Origin: an uncultured Blautia sp.
Lineage (GTDB): Bacteria > Bacillota > Clostridia > Lachnospirales > Lachnospiraceae
Length of the DNA: 64,000 nt
Direction: 5' to 3'
Assembly: GCA_900549015.1 (NCBI GenBank)
Contig: URMH01000001.1
Location: 89,710-153,709, forward strand
Below the pieces are notes generated by a model. That model saw only the letters and a list, made by a program, of their open reading frames with translations. It was not told the origin of the DNA and made no database searches. Of this stretch, positions 8,219 through 17,534 are shown one piece after another. Position 1 is the stretch's first letter. The number at the start of each line of letters is the position of its first letter. A program made the position numbers and the translations under genes.

Positions 8219-8292
8219 AATGCAATCTTGGGAGGGAGGAAAGGATAGAAAGACGGGAATGCTCCTTTAAAATATTTTAGAGGAGATTACGC

Positions 8293-9672
8293 ATGAATGG
8301 AGTAACAATATTATTTGTATATGCAGTTATCATGATCCTGGCAACAGTGATCCTGACAAAGAAAGAAAAAAATGTGGAACGCTTCTGTGTTGGAAGCCGT
8401 TCTGAAAACTGGCTGATGTCGGCTCTCAGCATTGCGGCAACGTGGATCTGGGCTCCGGCATTATTTGTATCAACTGAGAAAGCATATTCTACCGGCTGGG
8501 TTGGCCTGTTCTGGTTTCTGGTCCCGAATGCCCTTTGTCTGGTGATATTCATTCCCTTTGCAAAGAAAATCCGGAAGGAAATGCCAGAGGGAATGACACT
8601 GTCTGGTTACATGAAAGAAAAATACCAATCCGATGGAGTGAAAAGGGTTTACCTGTTTCAGCTGATCGGACTGTCTGTTCTGTCAACAGGAGTTCAGCTT
8701 CTTGCGGGAAGCCAGATCCTTAGTACAGTAACAGGAATTTCGTTCAAAACCATGACTATTTTGCTCGCTTGTATAGCAATTTCCTATTCTCTGTTCTCTG
8801 GAATTAAAGCATCTATGCTTACAGATGCTATTCAAATGGTATTCATGCTTGTTGCATGTAGCCTATTTGTAATATTCGGAGTAAGAAATACAGGAACACA
8901 GGGCATTATACAGGGCCTGAGTGGTATATCAGGAGACTGTACAACGCTCTTTTCTGGAAAAGGAGTAGAGATTTTCTTAGCCTTTGGGCTTCCGACAACG
9001 ATAGGACTTTTATCCGGGCCGTTTGGAGATCAGAGCTTCTGGCAGAGGGCATTTGCAGTAAAAAAAGAGAAGCTGGGAAGAGCGTTTCTTCTTGGAGCAG
9101 TTCTTTTTGCGGTGGTTCCACTGTCAATGGGAATTCTTGGATTTATGGGAGCCGGTGCAGGATATCAGGCACAGAACCTTGGAATCATCAATTTTGAATT
9201 GATCCGCCACTTTTTCCCGTCCTGGGCAGTATTGCCGTTCCTTTTCATGATTGTTTCCGGTTTGCTGTCTACAGTGGATAGCAACTTGTGCGCAGTATCT
9301 TCGCTTACGACAGATATTGCAGGAGGAAAAGACATCAGGAAGACCAGAGCTGCAATGGCAGTGCTTCTGATCGCTGGCATTCTGATTGCAAATATCCCGG
9401 GAATTACAGTGACACATCTGTTTTTGTTCTATGGCACACTGAGGGCGTCAACATTACTTCCAACAGTCATGACACTGAAAGGGGTAAGACTGAATGCAAA
9501 AGGGATTATCACAGGTGTGGTTGCTGCACTGGCTGTAGGGCTTCCTGTATTCGCCTACGGCAGCGTTTTGAATAGTGGACCATATAAAACACTGGGAAGC
9601 TTGCTGACAGTCCTGTTGAGCGGACTTATCGCCTTGGCTGCTTCCGGAAAGGAGAGACACTATGCTCGGTAG
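8293..9672 (+). CDS. Sodium:solute symporter (SSS family) carried by the phage
   Basis: 459 residues with about 12-13 hydrophobic segments and SSS-family features: N-terminal ATWIWAPALFVSTEKAYSTG, a FGLPTTIGLLSGPFGDQSFW segment and a C-terminal VSGLLSTVDSNLCAVSSL motif typical of Na+ site residues in this fold. It should import an unknown solute with Na+. A transporter inside a phage late-gene border is unusual. It overlaps the following PP-loop gene by 11 nt, so import and PP-loop chemistry are probably coupled. GAGGAG at 8280-8285 sets the start. Confidence 0.8.
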   Translation: MNGVTILFVYAVIMILATVILTKKEKNVERFCVGSRSENWLMSALSIAATWIWAPALFVSTEKAYSTGWVGLFWFLVPNALCLVIFIPFAKKIRKEMPEGMTLSGYMKEKYQSDGVKRVYLFQLIGLSVLSTGVQLLAGSQILSTVTGISFKTMTILLACIAISYSLFSGIKASMLTDAIQMVFMLVACSLFVIFGVRNTGTQGIIQGLSGISGDCTTLFSGKGVEIFLAFGLPTTIGLLSGPFGDQSFWQRAFAVKKEKLGRAFLLGAVLFAVVPLSMGILGFMGAGAGYQAQNLGIINFELIRHFFPSWAVLPFLFMIVSGLLSTVDSNLCAVSSLTTDIAGGKDIRKTRAAMAVLLIAGILIANIPGITVTHLFLFYGTLRASTLLPTVMTLKGVRLNAKGIITGVVAALAVGLPVFAYGSVLNSGPYKTLGSLLTVLLSGLIALAASGKERHYAR

Positions 9673-10438
9673 AAAACAATCCGTTCGAAATAATGAAGAC
9701 TGGAAGAATGCGCTTGATCACATTGAAGAGACGGTGCCAAAGAAAGAACTGGATTCCCTTGTGAAAAAGACAGTGAAAGACATCAAAGAGAAATGCAAGG
9801 GGAAAAAGGCAGCCTATGCATGGAGTGCGGGAAAAGACTCACTGGTACTTGGAGAGATATGCGAGAAAGCCGGCATTGATCAGAGCGTCCTTGTAAGGTG
9901 TAATCTGGAATATCCGGCATTTATTGCATGGATAGAGCAGAATAAACCTTCTGGCCTTGAGATTATCAATACCGGACAGGACATGGAATGGCTGAAAAAG
10001 CATCCGGATATGTTATTTCCGGATAAAAGCAATAAGGCAGCGCAGTGGTTCCATATCGTACAGCACAGGGGACAGGCGCGATATTATAAAGAACATCAGC
10101 TGGAAATACTCCTGCTCGGACGCAGAAAGGCAGACGGCAATTATGTTGGAAAAGATAATATCTACACTAATTCAGCCGGAATCACCAGATACAGCCCTCT
10201 TGCAGAGTGGAGGCACGAAGATATCCTTGCATACATTCACTATTATGATGTGAAGCTCCCGCCTATATATGACTGGGAGAAGGGATATTTATGCGGTACA
10301 CATCCATGGCCTGCCAGACAGTACATGGAGACAGAACAGCAGGGTTGGAAAGAAGTTTACGACATTGATAAGACCATAGTTGAAAATGCGGCACAGCATT
10401 TCGAGGGAGCCAGAGATTTTTTAAAAGCTATCAAATAG
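9662..10438 (+). CDS. PP-loop ATPase / PAPS reductase-fold protein
   Basis: 258 residues. SAGKDS at 55-60 is the PP-loop; downstream TRYSPLAEWRHEDILAYIHY is the PAPS reductase-type W-x-x-x-D-I-L-x-Y-I signature. The Cys-rich C-terminus of true sulfonucleotide reductases is absent. Overlap with the symporter and adjacency to a ParB-fold protein suggest a joint module that activates a small molecule or nucleotide. Substrate unknown. A small GC-rich hairpin follows the stop (10439-10455). Confidence 0.75.
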   Translation: MLGRKQSVRNNEDWKNALDHIEETVPKKELDSLVKKTVKDIKEKCKGKKAAYAWSAGKDSLVLGEICEKAGIDQSVLVRCNLEYPAFIAWIEQNKPSGLEIINTGQDMEWLKKHPDMLFPDKSNKAAQWFHIVQHRGQARYYKEHQLEILLLGRRKADGNYVGKDNIYTNSAGITRYSPLAEWRHEDILAYIHYYDVKLPPIYDWEKGYLCGTHPWPARQYMETEQQGWKEVYDIDKTIVENAAQHFEGARDFLKAIK

Positions 10439-10483
10439 CCGGTTGCAGCCGGAGGCCATTGCCCTTCAGAAATGGAGGACAAA

Positions 10484-11137
10484 ATGAAGGTTATTAAAAA
10501 GAGACTGGATGATCTTAAACATCCAGAGAAAAATGTCAGAATTCATTCTGAACAGCAGATCAGGGAACTGAAACGCTCCCTTGAGAAGTTTGGACAGACC
10601 AGAGCCCTTGTTGTGGATGAAAATAATGTGATTCTGATCGGGAACGGCTTATATGAGGCTATGGTGAGCCTTGGTTATCAGGAGGCATCCGTATATGTAA
10701 AAACGGAACTTTCTGAAAATGATAAAAAGAAGCTTATGATAGCCGACAATAAGACTTATGCTCTTGGAATTGATAATCTGGATACACTGAATGAGTTTCT
10801 TGAGGAATTGCAGGGCGATCTGGACATTCCGGGATACGATGAAGAAATATTACAGCAGATGGTCGCGGATGCAGACGAAGTAACTGAGAAAATCTCTGAA
10901 TATGGAACATTGGACGAATCAGAGATCCAGAAGATAAAGGAAGCCAATGAGAAACGGGAGCAGAAAGCGGCAGCAGCGGAAATATCTGACAATAATTCAG
11001 AGAACAGTTCGGAAAATCCGAACACTTCAGACAACCAATCGTCGGAAAGGCAGAATACCACTGAAACAGAACCGGAAATAACAGAAACCCGGAAGTTTGT
11101 TATCTGCCCGAACTGCGGTGAAAAGATATGGCTGTAA
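10484..11137 (+). CDS. ParB/sulfiredoxin-fold protein with C-terminal CxxC
   Basis: 217 residues from ATG 10484, five bases after GGAGG (10474-10478). The N-terminal 100 residues follow the ParB N-terminal domain (HSEQQIRELKRSLEKFGQTR, then VILIGNGLYEAMVSLGY, then adn-K box MIADNKT). The middle is a low-complexity Ser/Asn/Glu linker (about 165-200), and the end is CPNCGEKIWL, a half zinc knuckle. ParB-fold phage proteins often act as CTP/ATP-dependent clamps or nucleases. Overlaps the next gene by 10 nt. Confidence 0.7.
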   Translation: MKVIKKRLDDLKHPEKNVRIHSEQQIRELKRSLEKFGQTRALVVDENNVILIGNGLYEAMVSLGYQEASVYVKTELSENDKKKLMIADNKTYALGIDNLDTLNEFLEELQGDLDIPGYDEEILQQMVADADEVTEKISEYGTLDESEIQKIKEANEKREQKAAAAEISDNNSENSSENPNTSDNQSSERQNTTETEPEITETRKFVICPNCGEKIWL

Positions 11138-12273
11138 AACGTTGTGAAGCCAATATCGATGTTGTGAAAGCTGCAGAGATCCGGATAAAAAACGTGTTCG
11201 GAAACGGGCTACCAGTGTTCTTTTCTTTCAGTGGGGGAAAGGACAGCTTATGCGTGGCGCAGCTGATGGTCAATCTGGCCAATCGAGGTGAGATTGACAT
11301 GAAACAACTTACAGTGCAGTTTATAGATGAAGAAGCAATCTTTCCTTGCATGGAGGATATGACAAAGAAGTGGCGGCGCATCTTTATGATGATGGGAGCA
11401 AAGTTTGAATGGTATTGCGTAGAAGTAAAACATTTTAACTGCTTCAATGAACTGTCAAATGATGAAACATTTATCTGCTGGGATTCCGCAAAACAAGACG
11501 TATGGGTAAGACAGCCGCCTTCCTTTGCGATAAGGAACCATAAACTGTTACGTCCAAGGATTGATGCTTATCAGGATTTCCTGCCAAGGACAACCGTATC
11601 AGGAATTACAATGGTCGGTATCCGTACAGCGGAATCTGTACAGAGGCTTCAGAATATTGCGTCTATGACAAAAGCAGGAAACAAAATGACTGCAAAGAAG
11701 CAGGTATTTCCCATTTATGATTGGACGGACAATGATGTCTGGCTCTTCCTTCTGAGAAATCATGTAGATATCCCGGAGATATATTTGTTCCTCTGGCAGT
11801 CAGGATCCAGTAAAAGGCAGATGCGAGTATCCCAGTTCTTTTCTGTTGATACAGCAAGAAGCCTTGTGAAGATGAATGAGTATTATCCAGATCTTATGGA
11901 ACGGATCATCAGAAGAGAACCGAACGCTTATCTGGCTGCCCTGTATTGGGACAGCGAGATGTTCGGCAGAAGTTCCAGAAAAAGGAAAGAGGCGGAAGAG
12001 GGACAGGAGCAGAGAGATTATCGGCAGGAGCTGATACATCTTTTTAATCACATGGACGTTTTTTTCGACACTCCGCATAAAAGGCATGTGGCAGAACGAT
12101 ACCGTAATTTCTTTATGGCGGTATCAGCAATAGCTACATCGGCCGATTGCAAGCACATATACGAAGGACTGATATCCGGAGATCCCAAAATGAGGGCATT
12201 CCGGGCACTGTACCAGAGAGTATATGGACGTTATATCAACGATGCGAAGAAAGGAGAACACCATGGACAATAA
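11128..12273 (+). CDS. IbrA-like PAPS reductase-fold protein (DUF3440 type)
   Basis: 381 residues. SFSGGKDS at 33-40 is the PP-loop; a long C-terminal region with YNxY/WxDxDVWLFLLRN-like and YPDLMERIIRREPNAYLAAL segments fits the IbrA/DUF3440 family. IbrA is known in E. coli as a partner of the ParB-like IbrB, linked to control of immunoglobulin-binding protein genes; the biochemistry is not settled. The next gene is an IbrB-like protein overlapping by 11 nt, reproducing the pair. Confidence 0.8.
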   Translation: MAVKRCEANIDVVKAAEIRIKNVFGNGLPVFFSFSGGKDSLCVAQLMVNLANRGEIDMKQLTVQFIDEEAIFPCMEDMTKKWRRIFMMMGAKFEWYCVEVKHFNCFNELSNDETFICWDSAKQDVWVRQPPSFAIRNHKLLRPRIDAYQDFLPRTTVSGITMVGIRTAESVQRLQNIASMTKAGNKMTAKKQVFPIYDWTDNDVWLFLLRNHVDIPEIYLFLWQSGSSKRQMRVSQFFSVDTARSLVKMNEYYPDLMERIIRREPNAYLAALYWDSEMFGRSSRKRKEAEEGQEQRDYRQELIHLFNHMDVFFDTPHKRHVAERYRNFFMAVSAIATSADCKHIYEGLISGDPKMRAFRALYQRVYGRYINDAKKGEHHGQ

Positions 12274-12823
12274 GCTGTCAGCACCATCTAGGACCATGCA
12301 TTGGGTAGATAGGAATAAGATCAAACCAAATGATTACAACCCGAACAAAGTTTCGAGACAAAATCTGGAACTGCTCACACAGTCTATATTTACAAACGGA
12401 TGGACGCTGCCAATTGTGGTAAGACCAGACGGTACTATTATTGATGGATTCCACAGATGGACGGTTGCAGGACCTGACTGGAAGTACGTTCCTCCTTCGG
12501 AAGAAGATGATCGCAGGACATTATACGAACGTCTTGAGGGAAAAGTGCTTGTAGTGATTGTTGATCATAAAGATAAAGCGAAAAATATTTACGGTACCGT
12601 TACCCATAATAGGGCAAGAGGTACCCATTTGCTCGAACCTATGAAGAAAATCGTTAAAGAACTCATGGACGAAGGCAAAACAGTTGAAGAAATCGGAAAA
12701 CAGCTTGGAATGAGACCGGAGGAGATCTTCCGATTGTCAGATTTTTCAAAAGAAGACTTCTTGAAGATGATGACAAAAGGGGTGACGGGCTATTCAAAAG
12801 CTGAATTTATTACAAAAATTTAA
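12263..12823 (+). CDS. IbrB-like ParB-domain protein
   Basis: 186 residues from ATG 12263 (AAGGAGA at 12250-12256). Contains the ParB-type NPNKVSRQNLELLTQSI helix, then IVVRPDGTIIDGFHRW (51-66), where DGFHRW takes the place of the ParB GERR box, and a C-terminal helix-turn-helix-like segment (TVEEIGKQLGMRPEEIFRLS). Likely works with the IbrA-like protein. Last gene of the cassette; a hairpin follows at 12855. Confidence 0.75.
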   Translation: MDNKLSAPSRTMHWVDRNKIKPNDYNPNKVSRQNLELLTQSIFTNGWTLPIVVRPDGTIIDGFHRWTVAGPDWKYVPPSEEDDRRTLYERLEGKVLVVIVDHKDKAKNIYGTVTHNRARGTHLLEPMKKIVKELMDEGKTVEEIGKQLGMRPEEIFRLSDFSKEDFLKMMTKGVTGYSKAEFITKI

Positions 12824-12854
12824 TATTGTTCTACGACATATAGAACAGAAAGCG

Positions 12855-12882
12855 GGGAGAGGGAGTGCAACCTCTCCCTTTT
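12855..12882 (+). terminator. Hairpin, weak terminator before packaging genes
   Basis: GGGAGAGG (12855-12862), 8-nt loop, CCTCTCCC (12871-12878), then TTTT only. May act as a partial terminator or processing site. Confidence 0.5.
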
Positions 12883-12922
12883 GCATATGCCGAAATAAGA
12901 TGATGGAGGGGAGGGGTGTCCA

Positions 12923-13723
12923 TTGGCAAGGGCAAGAAGTCCCAACAGCATTGAAGCTGAGGAAATGTATAAGAACGGGATGAAACTTGTTGACATTGCC
13001 AAGAAGTTGGACGTCCCGGCCAGCACAGTTCGGCGGTGGAAATCAACACAGAATTGGGACGGAAAGACAAAAGGAAAGAAAAACGAACGTTCGCAAAAGA
13101 AAAAAGCGAACGCTCGCCATAAAGGTGGACAGCCTGGGAACAGAAATGCAGTTGGAAATAAGGGCGGTCCACTGAAACCGGGAGATAAGATTGCAGAGAA
13201 ACACGGAGCATATTCCTCTGTATATTGGGATGTCCTTGATGAGTCTGAAAAAGATATGATCGAAGATATCCCGATGGATGAAGAAATGCTTCTGATCGAA
13301 CAGATTCAGCTCTTTGCTGTGAGGGAAAGAAGGATCATGATTGCAATCAATAAATACCGGAACATGAAAGGTGAAGTATCCCTGTATGGATTTAACCGAA
13401 GCGAAAGCAAAAGGACATTCAAAACAGAAGAGGACAAGCAGCTCTATGAAGAACGCATAGAGAAGAAAATATCTGCTGAAGAACGTCTGCCGGGAGATAT
13501 GTATAACATGCAAACCACGATGGAAAACAAGGACAATATGATCGCCAGACTTGAAAAAGAGCTGTCAACTGTACAGTCAAAGAAGACCAAGGCTATTGAA
13601 GCACTTGCGAAGCTGAGACTTGAAAAGCAGAAGATTGCCGGAGAAAGCAAGGGCAATGAGGTTGTTCGTGCATGGGCCGAAGCTGTGGTAAAAGCAAGGG
13701 AGGGAGAGAATAAAGATGGATGA
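12923..13723 (+). CDS. Terminase small subunit (XtmA-like)
   Basis: 266 residues with a TTG start at 12923 after GGAGGGGAGGGG. An N-terminal HTH (NGMKLVDIAKKLDVPASTVR, residues 19-38) recognises DNA, then a basic region with GGQPGNRNAVGNKGG, which is a conserved signature of PBSX-type small terminases. The C-terminal half is coiled coil. It would bind the packaging site and load the large subunit. Overlaps terL by 8 nt. Confidence 0.85.
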   Translation: MARARSPNSIEAEEMYKNGMKLVDIAKKLDVPASTVRRWKSTQNWDGKTKGKKNERSQKKKANARHKGGQPGNRNAVGNKGGPLKPGDKIAEKHGAYSSVYWDVLDESEKDMIEDIPMDEEMLLIEQIQLFAVRERRIMIAINKYRNMKGEVSLYGFNRSESKRTFKTEEDKQLYEERIEKKISAEERLPGDMYNMQTTMENKDNMIARLEKELSTVQSKKTKAIEALAKLRLEKQKIAGESKGNEVVRAWAEAVVKAREGENKDG

Positions 13724-15182
13724 TATACAGTTCTCTGAATTCCTTGATGAAAGTATACCGCTGTGGCGAAATGATCCGGTAATGTTCTTCCGGGAGGTGC
13801 TCAATTTTGAACCTGATGAATGGCAGGCGGAAGCTGCAAGAGATTTGGCGGCAAACCCGAAGGTCAGTATTAAATCTGGACAGGGTGTAGGAAAGACTGG
13901 TCTTGAGGCAGCAGTATTTCTTTGGTTCATAACCTGTTTCCCATATCCAAGAATCGTTGCGACAGCACCAACCAAACAGCAGTTGCACGATGTCCTCTGG
14001 TCTGAGATTTCTAAGTGGATGAGCAAGTCTGAGTTGCTCTCTATGCTTCTGAAATGGACAAAGACCTATGTTTATATGGTTGGCAATGAAAAGCGTTGGT
14101 TTGGTGTTGCTAGGACTGCTACAAAGCCAGAGAATATGCAAGGCTTCCATGAAGATAATATGCTTTTTATCGTTGATGAAGCTTCCGGCGTTGCGGATCC
14201 GATCATGGAGGCTATCCTTGGTACCTTATCCGGATCAAATAATAAACTTCTTCTGTGTGGAAACCCAACACGAACATCTGGAACATTCTATGATTCGCAT
14301 ACCAGAGACAGGGCACTGTATAAATGCCACACTGTATCATCTGCAGACAGCAGTAGAACAAACAAAGAAAATATTGATTCGCTCATAAGGAAGTATGGAT
14401 GGGATTCAAACGTAGTCCGTGTCCGTGTCCGTGGAGAATTTCCGAATCAGGAAGATGATGTATTTATTCCGTTAAGCCTGATCGAGCAGTGCAGCAATAA
14501 ATTGCTAGAACTTGATGATTCAGCTGGGATGCAGTTTGTATCACTGGGGGTAGATGTGGCCCGTTTCGGAGATGATGAAACGATCATATATCGTAATTAT
14601 CATGGTCATTGCAAAATAGTCCGAAACAGGCGAGGACAGAACCTGATGGCCACTGTAGGTGACATCGTAAAGGAATTCAAAAAGATATACAGGGAGTATT
14701 CAAAGTATGAAGGCAAGGTGTATGTACAGATTGATGACACCGGTCTTGGTGGAGGTGTTACTGACCGTCTGAAGGAAGTTCGGAAAGAACAGAAGCTGTA
14801 TAAGATGCAGATTATTCCGATAAATGCAGCAGAAAAGATTGAGACCGATACGGCAGCAGGTAAAGATGCAGCTGAAAAGTACAATAACCTGACCACCGCC
14901 ATGTGGGCTAGCATGCGAGATCTTCTGGATAACAAGCAAATTGTAATTGAAGACGATGAGCAGACGATCGGCCAGCTTTCCTCCAGAAAATATACAATGA
15001 CGAGTAACGGAAAGCTTGAAATCGAATCAAAAAAAGAAATGAAGAAAAGGGGGCTGGATTCCCCCGACCGAGCAGATGCTCTTGCTTTGGCATTGTATCT
15101 CGGAAAGATCAAGAAACACACAGGCACAGCACCTGGAGTCAAAGAATTACAGGAGCTGACCAAAGACAATTACTGGGGCTGA
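13716..15182 (+). CDS. Terminase large subunit
   Basis: 488 residues. Walker A SGQGVGKT at 54-61, Walker B MLFIVDEA at 148-155, and a nuclease domain beginning near SLGVDVARFGDDETI (about 274-288), with further acidic residues in YVQIDDTGLGGG and SPDRADALALAL. This is the ATP-driven DNA translocase and headful/cos nuclease of the packaging motor. Family-length, no sign of damage. Confidence 0.9.
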   Translation: MDDIQFSEFLDESIPLWRNDPVMFFREVLNFEPDEWQAEAARDLAANPKVSIKSGQGVGKTGLEAAVFLWFITCFPYPRIVATAPTKQQLHDVLWSEISKWMSKSELLSMLLKWTKTYVYMVGNEKRWFGVARTATKPENMQGFHEDNMLFIVDEASGVADPIMEAILGTLSGSNNKLLLCGNPTRTSGTFYDSHTRDRALYKCHTVSSADSSRTNKENIDSLIRKYGWDSNVVRVRVRGEFPNQEDDVFIPLSLIEQCSNKLLELDDSAGMQFVSLGVDVARFGDDETIIYRNYHGHCKIVRNRRGQNLMATVGDIVKEFKKIYREYSKYEGKVYVQIDDTGLGGGVTDRLKEVRKEQKLYKMQIIPINAAEKIETDTAAGKDAAEKYNNLTTAMWASMRDLLDNKQIVIEDDEQTIGQLSSRKYTMTSNGKLEIESKKEMKKRGLDSPDRADALALALYLGKIKKHTGTAPGVKELQELTKDNYWG

Positions 15183-15208
15183 TATAGCCGGAAAGAGGGG
15201 TGATGAAG

Positions 15209-16585
15209 ATGAAAGAGTATGGACGGATTGGACAGAAACGATGGGAAGGACAGTTTTATGAGGAATTTCTTCCGGAACTGTCTGGAATGCGTGGGATAAA
15301 GGTATTTAAAGAAATGAAAGAGAATGACGATACCGTTGGAGCCATTCTTTTTGCAATTAAGATGATGATCCGGCAGGTTGAGTGGCATGTAGAGCCGGGA
15401 GGTGACAGTGCCAAAGACAAAGAAGCTGCAGAGTTTGTTGAAAGCTGTATGGGCGACATGCAGGCCACATGGACAGATACCATTTCGGAAATCCTGTCAT
15501 TCCTACCTTACGGTTGGAGTTTCCATGAGATTGTATATAAGCGCCGAATGGGTAAAACAAAGAACCGAAGATCATCAAGCAAATACTCTGATGGATTGAT
15601 AGGCTGGCAGAAACTTCCTCCGAGAGCACAGGATACCTTGTATCGCTGGGAATATGATGATAGTGACAATCTGATTGGAATGACACAGCAACCGCCTCCG
15701 GATTATGGACTGTTTACTATACCGATGAGTAAAGCAATGCTATTCCGAACGGAGAGCGTAAAAGACAATCCGGAAGGTCGGAGTATTTTAAGAAACGCAT
15801 ATCGCTCCTGGTATTTTAAACGGAGAATCCAGGAAATTGAAGCTATCGGAATTGAGCGAGATCTTGCAGGTCTGCCAGTTATTCATGCTCCTGAAGATTT
15901 GGAAATATGGGATAGTCACGATCCTGACATGGTTAAAATTAATGGAGCACTTATTGCCATGGTAAAGAACCTTCGCAGAAATGAATCTGAAGGGCTTGTT
16001 CTTCCGCATGGATACGAAGCGGAACTTCTGAGCACCGGAGGCACAAGACAATTTGACACCAATGCAATCATAAACAGATACGATACGAAGATTGCCCAGA
16101 CAGTCCTTGCAGATTTTATTATGTTGGGACATGAAAAGACGGGAAGCTTCGCACTAAGCTCTGACAAGACAGAATTGTTTTCTGTTGCGCTCGGAGCTTT
16201 TTTAGATGTTATTTGCGAGACGTTCAATAACCAGGGCATTCCTTCGTTGATAGACATCAATGGTTCCCATTTCGATGGGATTGAGGACTATCCTACACTC
16301 GCCCATGGAGATGTGGACAAACGGGATATCACGAAACTGTCAACATTCCTGAAGGATATGGTCGGCACGGGAATCTTGATACCTGATGAAGAATTGGAAG
16401 ATTATGTCAGGGAGGCAGCAAACCTGCCGGAAAGAACGGAAGTTCCAGATTCCAGAGAGAAAGATGAACGGCGAGAAGCACAGCGCAGAGCACCGGAAAA
16501 GACAGCAAACGAACCTGATGGACCAGAGGTGGATCCGGAAGAGAATCAAGATGCTGAGGAAGCCAAGAAAAGGTTAGGCAGGTGA
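15209..16585 (+). CDS. Portal protein (Mu gp29/DUF935-like)
   Basis: 458 residues from ATG 15209, eight bases after GAGGGG; GTG 15200 and ATG 15203 are too close to it. WHVEPGGDSAKDKEAAEFVE and IISKYDTKIAQTVLADF-like segments with LGHEKTGSFALSSDKTELFS match the DUF935 portal family. It forms the dodecameric portal ring. The last 60 residues are charged and disordered. Confidence 0.85.
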   Translation: MKEYGRIGQKRWEGQFYEEFLPELSGMRGIKVFKEMKENDDTVGAILFAIKMMIRQVEWHVEPGGDSAKDKEAAEFVESCMGDMQATWTDTISEILSFLPYGWSFHEIVYKRRMGKTKNRRSSSKYSDGLIGWQKLPPRAQDTLYRWEYDDSDNLIGMTQQPPPDYGLFTIPMSKAMLFRTESVKDNPEGRSILRNAYRSWYFKRRIQEIEAIGIERDLAGLPVIHAPEDLEIWDSHDPDMVKINGALIAMVKNLRRNESEGLVLPHGYEAELLSTGGTRQFDTNAIINRYDTKIAQTVLADFIMLGHEKTGSFALSSDKTELFSVALGAFLDVICETFNNQGIPSLIDINGSHFDGIEDYPTLAHGDVDKRDITKLSTFLKDMVGTGILIPDEELEDYVREAANLPERTEVPDSREKDERREAQRRAPEKTANEPDGPEVDPEENQDAEEAKKRLGR

Positions 16586-16589
16586 TTTG

Positions 16590-17534
16590 ATGATGCGAAA
16601 AATACGGCCACGATCAAGGGCTGTTAAAAAAAGCGAAGAATCACAGAGAGTACTGGATGCACTTGACGCCTATCTCGAGGGAAATATTGATGAACCAGTA
16701 AGATGGCTTGTTCGATTCTGGCAGGATCAGGCAGCAGTCATGCTGTACAGAGAACTGCGAGAACTCGTAATAGGAGAAACAGATCCGGAAAGCCTTTTTG
16801 ATATATGGTTCCAGGATTATTCGAAGATGCTGTCAGAAAAAATGACACCTGTATGGGAACAGGCGTTTCGTGAAGGGTGGAAAAACAATTCTCTCTTTTG
16901 TGGAGCAGAAGATGTAATAAGCTCTGAGAGCTGGGTTCGAAGCTGGATTGTTGATCATACGGGAGATTTGATAACAAATTGTTGTAATGAGCAGGTGAGC
17001 GCAATTCGGTATCTGATTGCTGAAGCTGAATCTCTTAATATGAGCAGTGTTGAAACGGCAAGATATATCCGGCCAACGATAGGACTGACAGAGAGACAGG
17101 CTGCGGCGAATCTCAAATATTACAACTCCATCAAGGAAAGACTGACAACGGATCATCCGAGAATGAAACCTGAGTCAATTGAGCGGAAAGCGAGGGAGGC
17201 TGCTTCAAAATATGCAGAAAGACAGCAGCGGTATAGGGCAGAGACTATAGCCAGATCGGAAATAGCACAAGCCTATAACCATGGCGCAGATGCTTTTGTG
17301 AGGGAAGCGGTAACTGCAGGGAACCTTCCGGAGATGGAAAAAGAGTGGTCAACAGCTTTGAACGGCCATGTGTGCGCATCATGTGCAGCTCTTGAAGGCG
17401 CTAAGATAGGAATGGATGATGAATTTAAAACGGTATCCGGAAGGAGAGAGATTACAACGTCTATTCCACCATTACACCCGCGCTGTAAATGTGCGGTGAA
17501 GTATGTGAGGGTGAAAAATGAAAACATTCAATGA
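16590..17534 (+). CDS. Phage Mu F-like head morphogenesis protein
   Basis: 314 residues from ATG 16590 (AGGTG at 16580-16584). The C-terminal third carries ARSEIAQAYNHG, then WSTALNGHVCASCAALEG and PPLHPRCKCAV, the standard signature of Mu gpF minor head proteins. Position after portal is conserved. Overlaps the next gene by 17 nt. Confidence 0.85.
   Translation: MMRKIRPRSRAVKKSEESQRVLDALDAYLEGNIDEPVRWLVRFWQDQAAVMLYRELRELVIGETDPESLFDIWFQDYSKMLSEKMTPVWEQAFREGWKNNSLFCGAEDVISSESWVRSWIVDHTGDLITNCCNEQVSAIRYLIAEAESLNMSSVETARYIRPTIGLTERQAAANLKYYNSIKERLTTDHPRMKPESIERKAREAASKYAERQQRYRAETIARSEIAQAYNHGADAFVREAVTAGNLPEMEKEWSTALNGHVCASCAALEGAKIGMDDEFKTVSGRREITTSIPPLHPRCKCAVKYVRVKNENIQ

Noticed and set aside
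15200..15205. GTG/ATG starts of the portal gene
   Set aside because: They overlap or touch the ribosome site; ATG 15209 has proper spacing.
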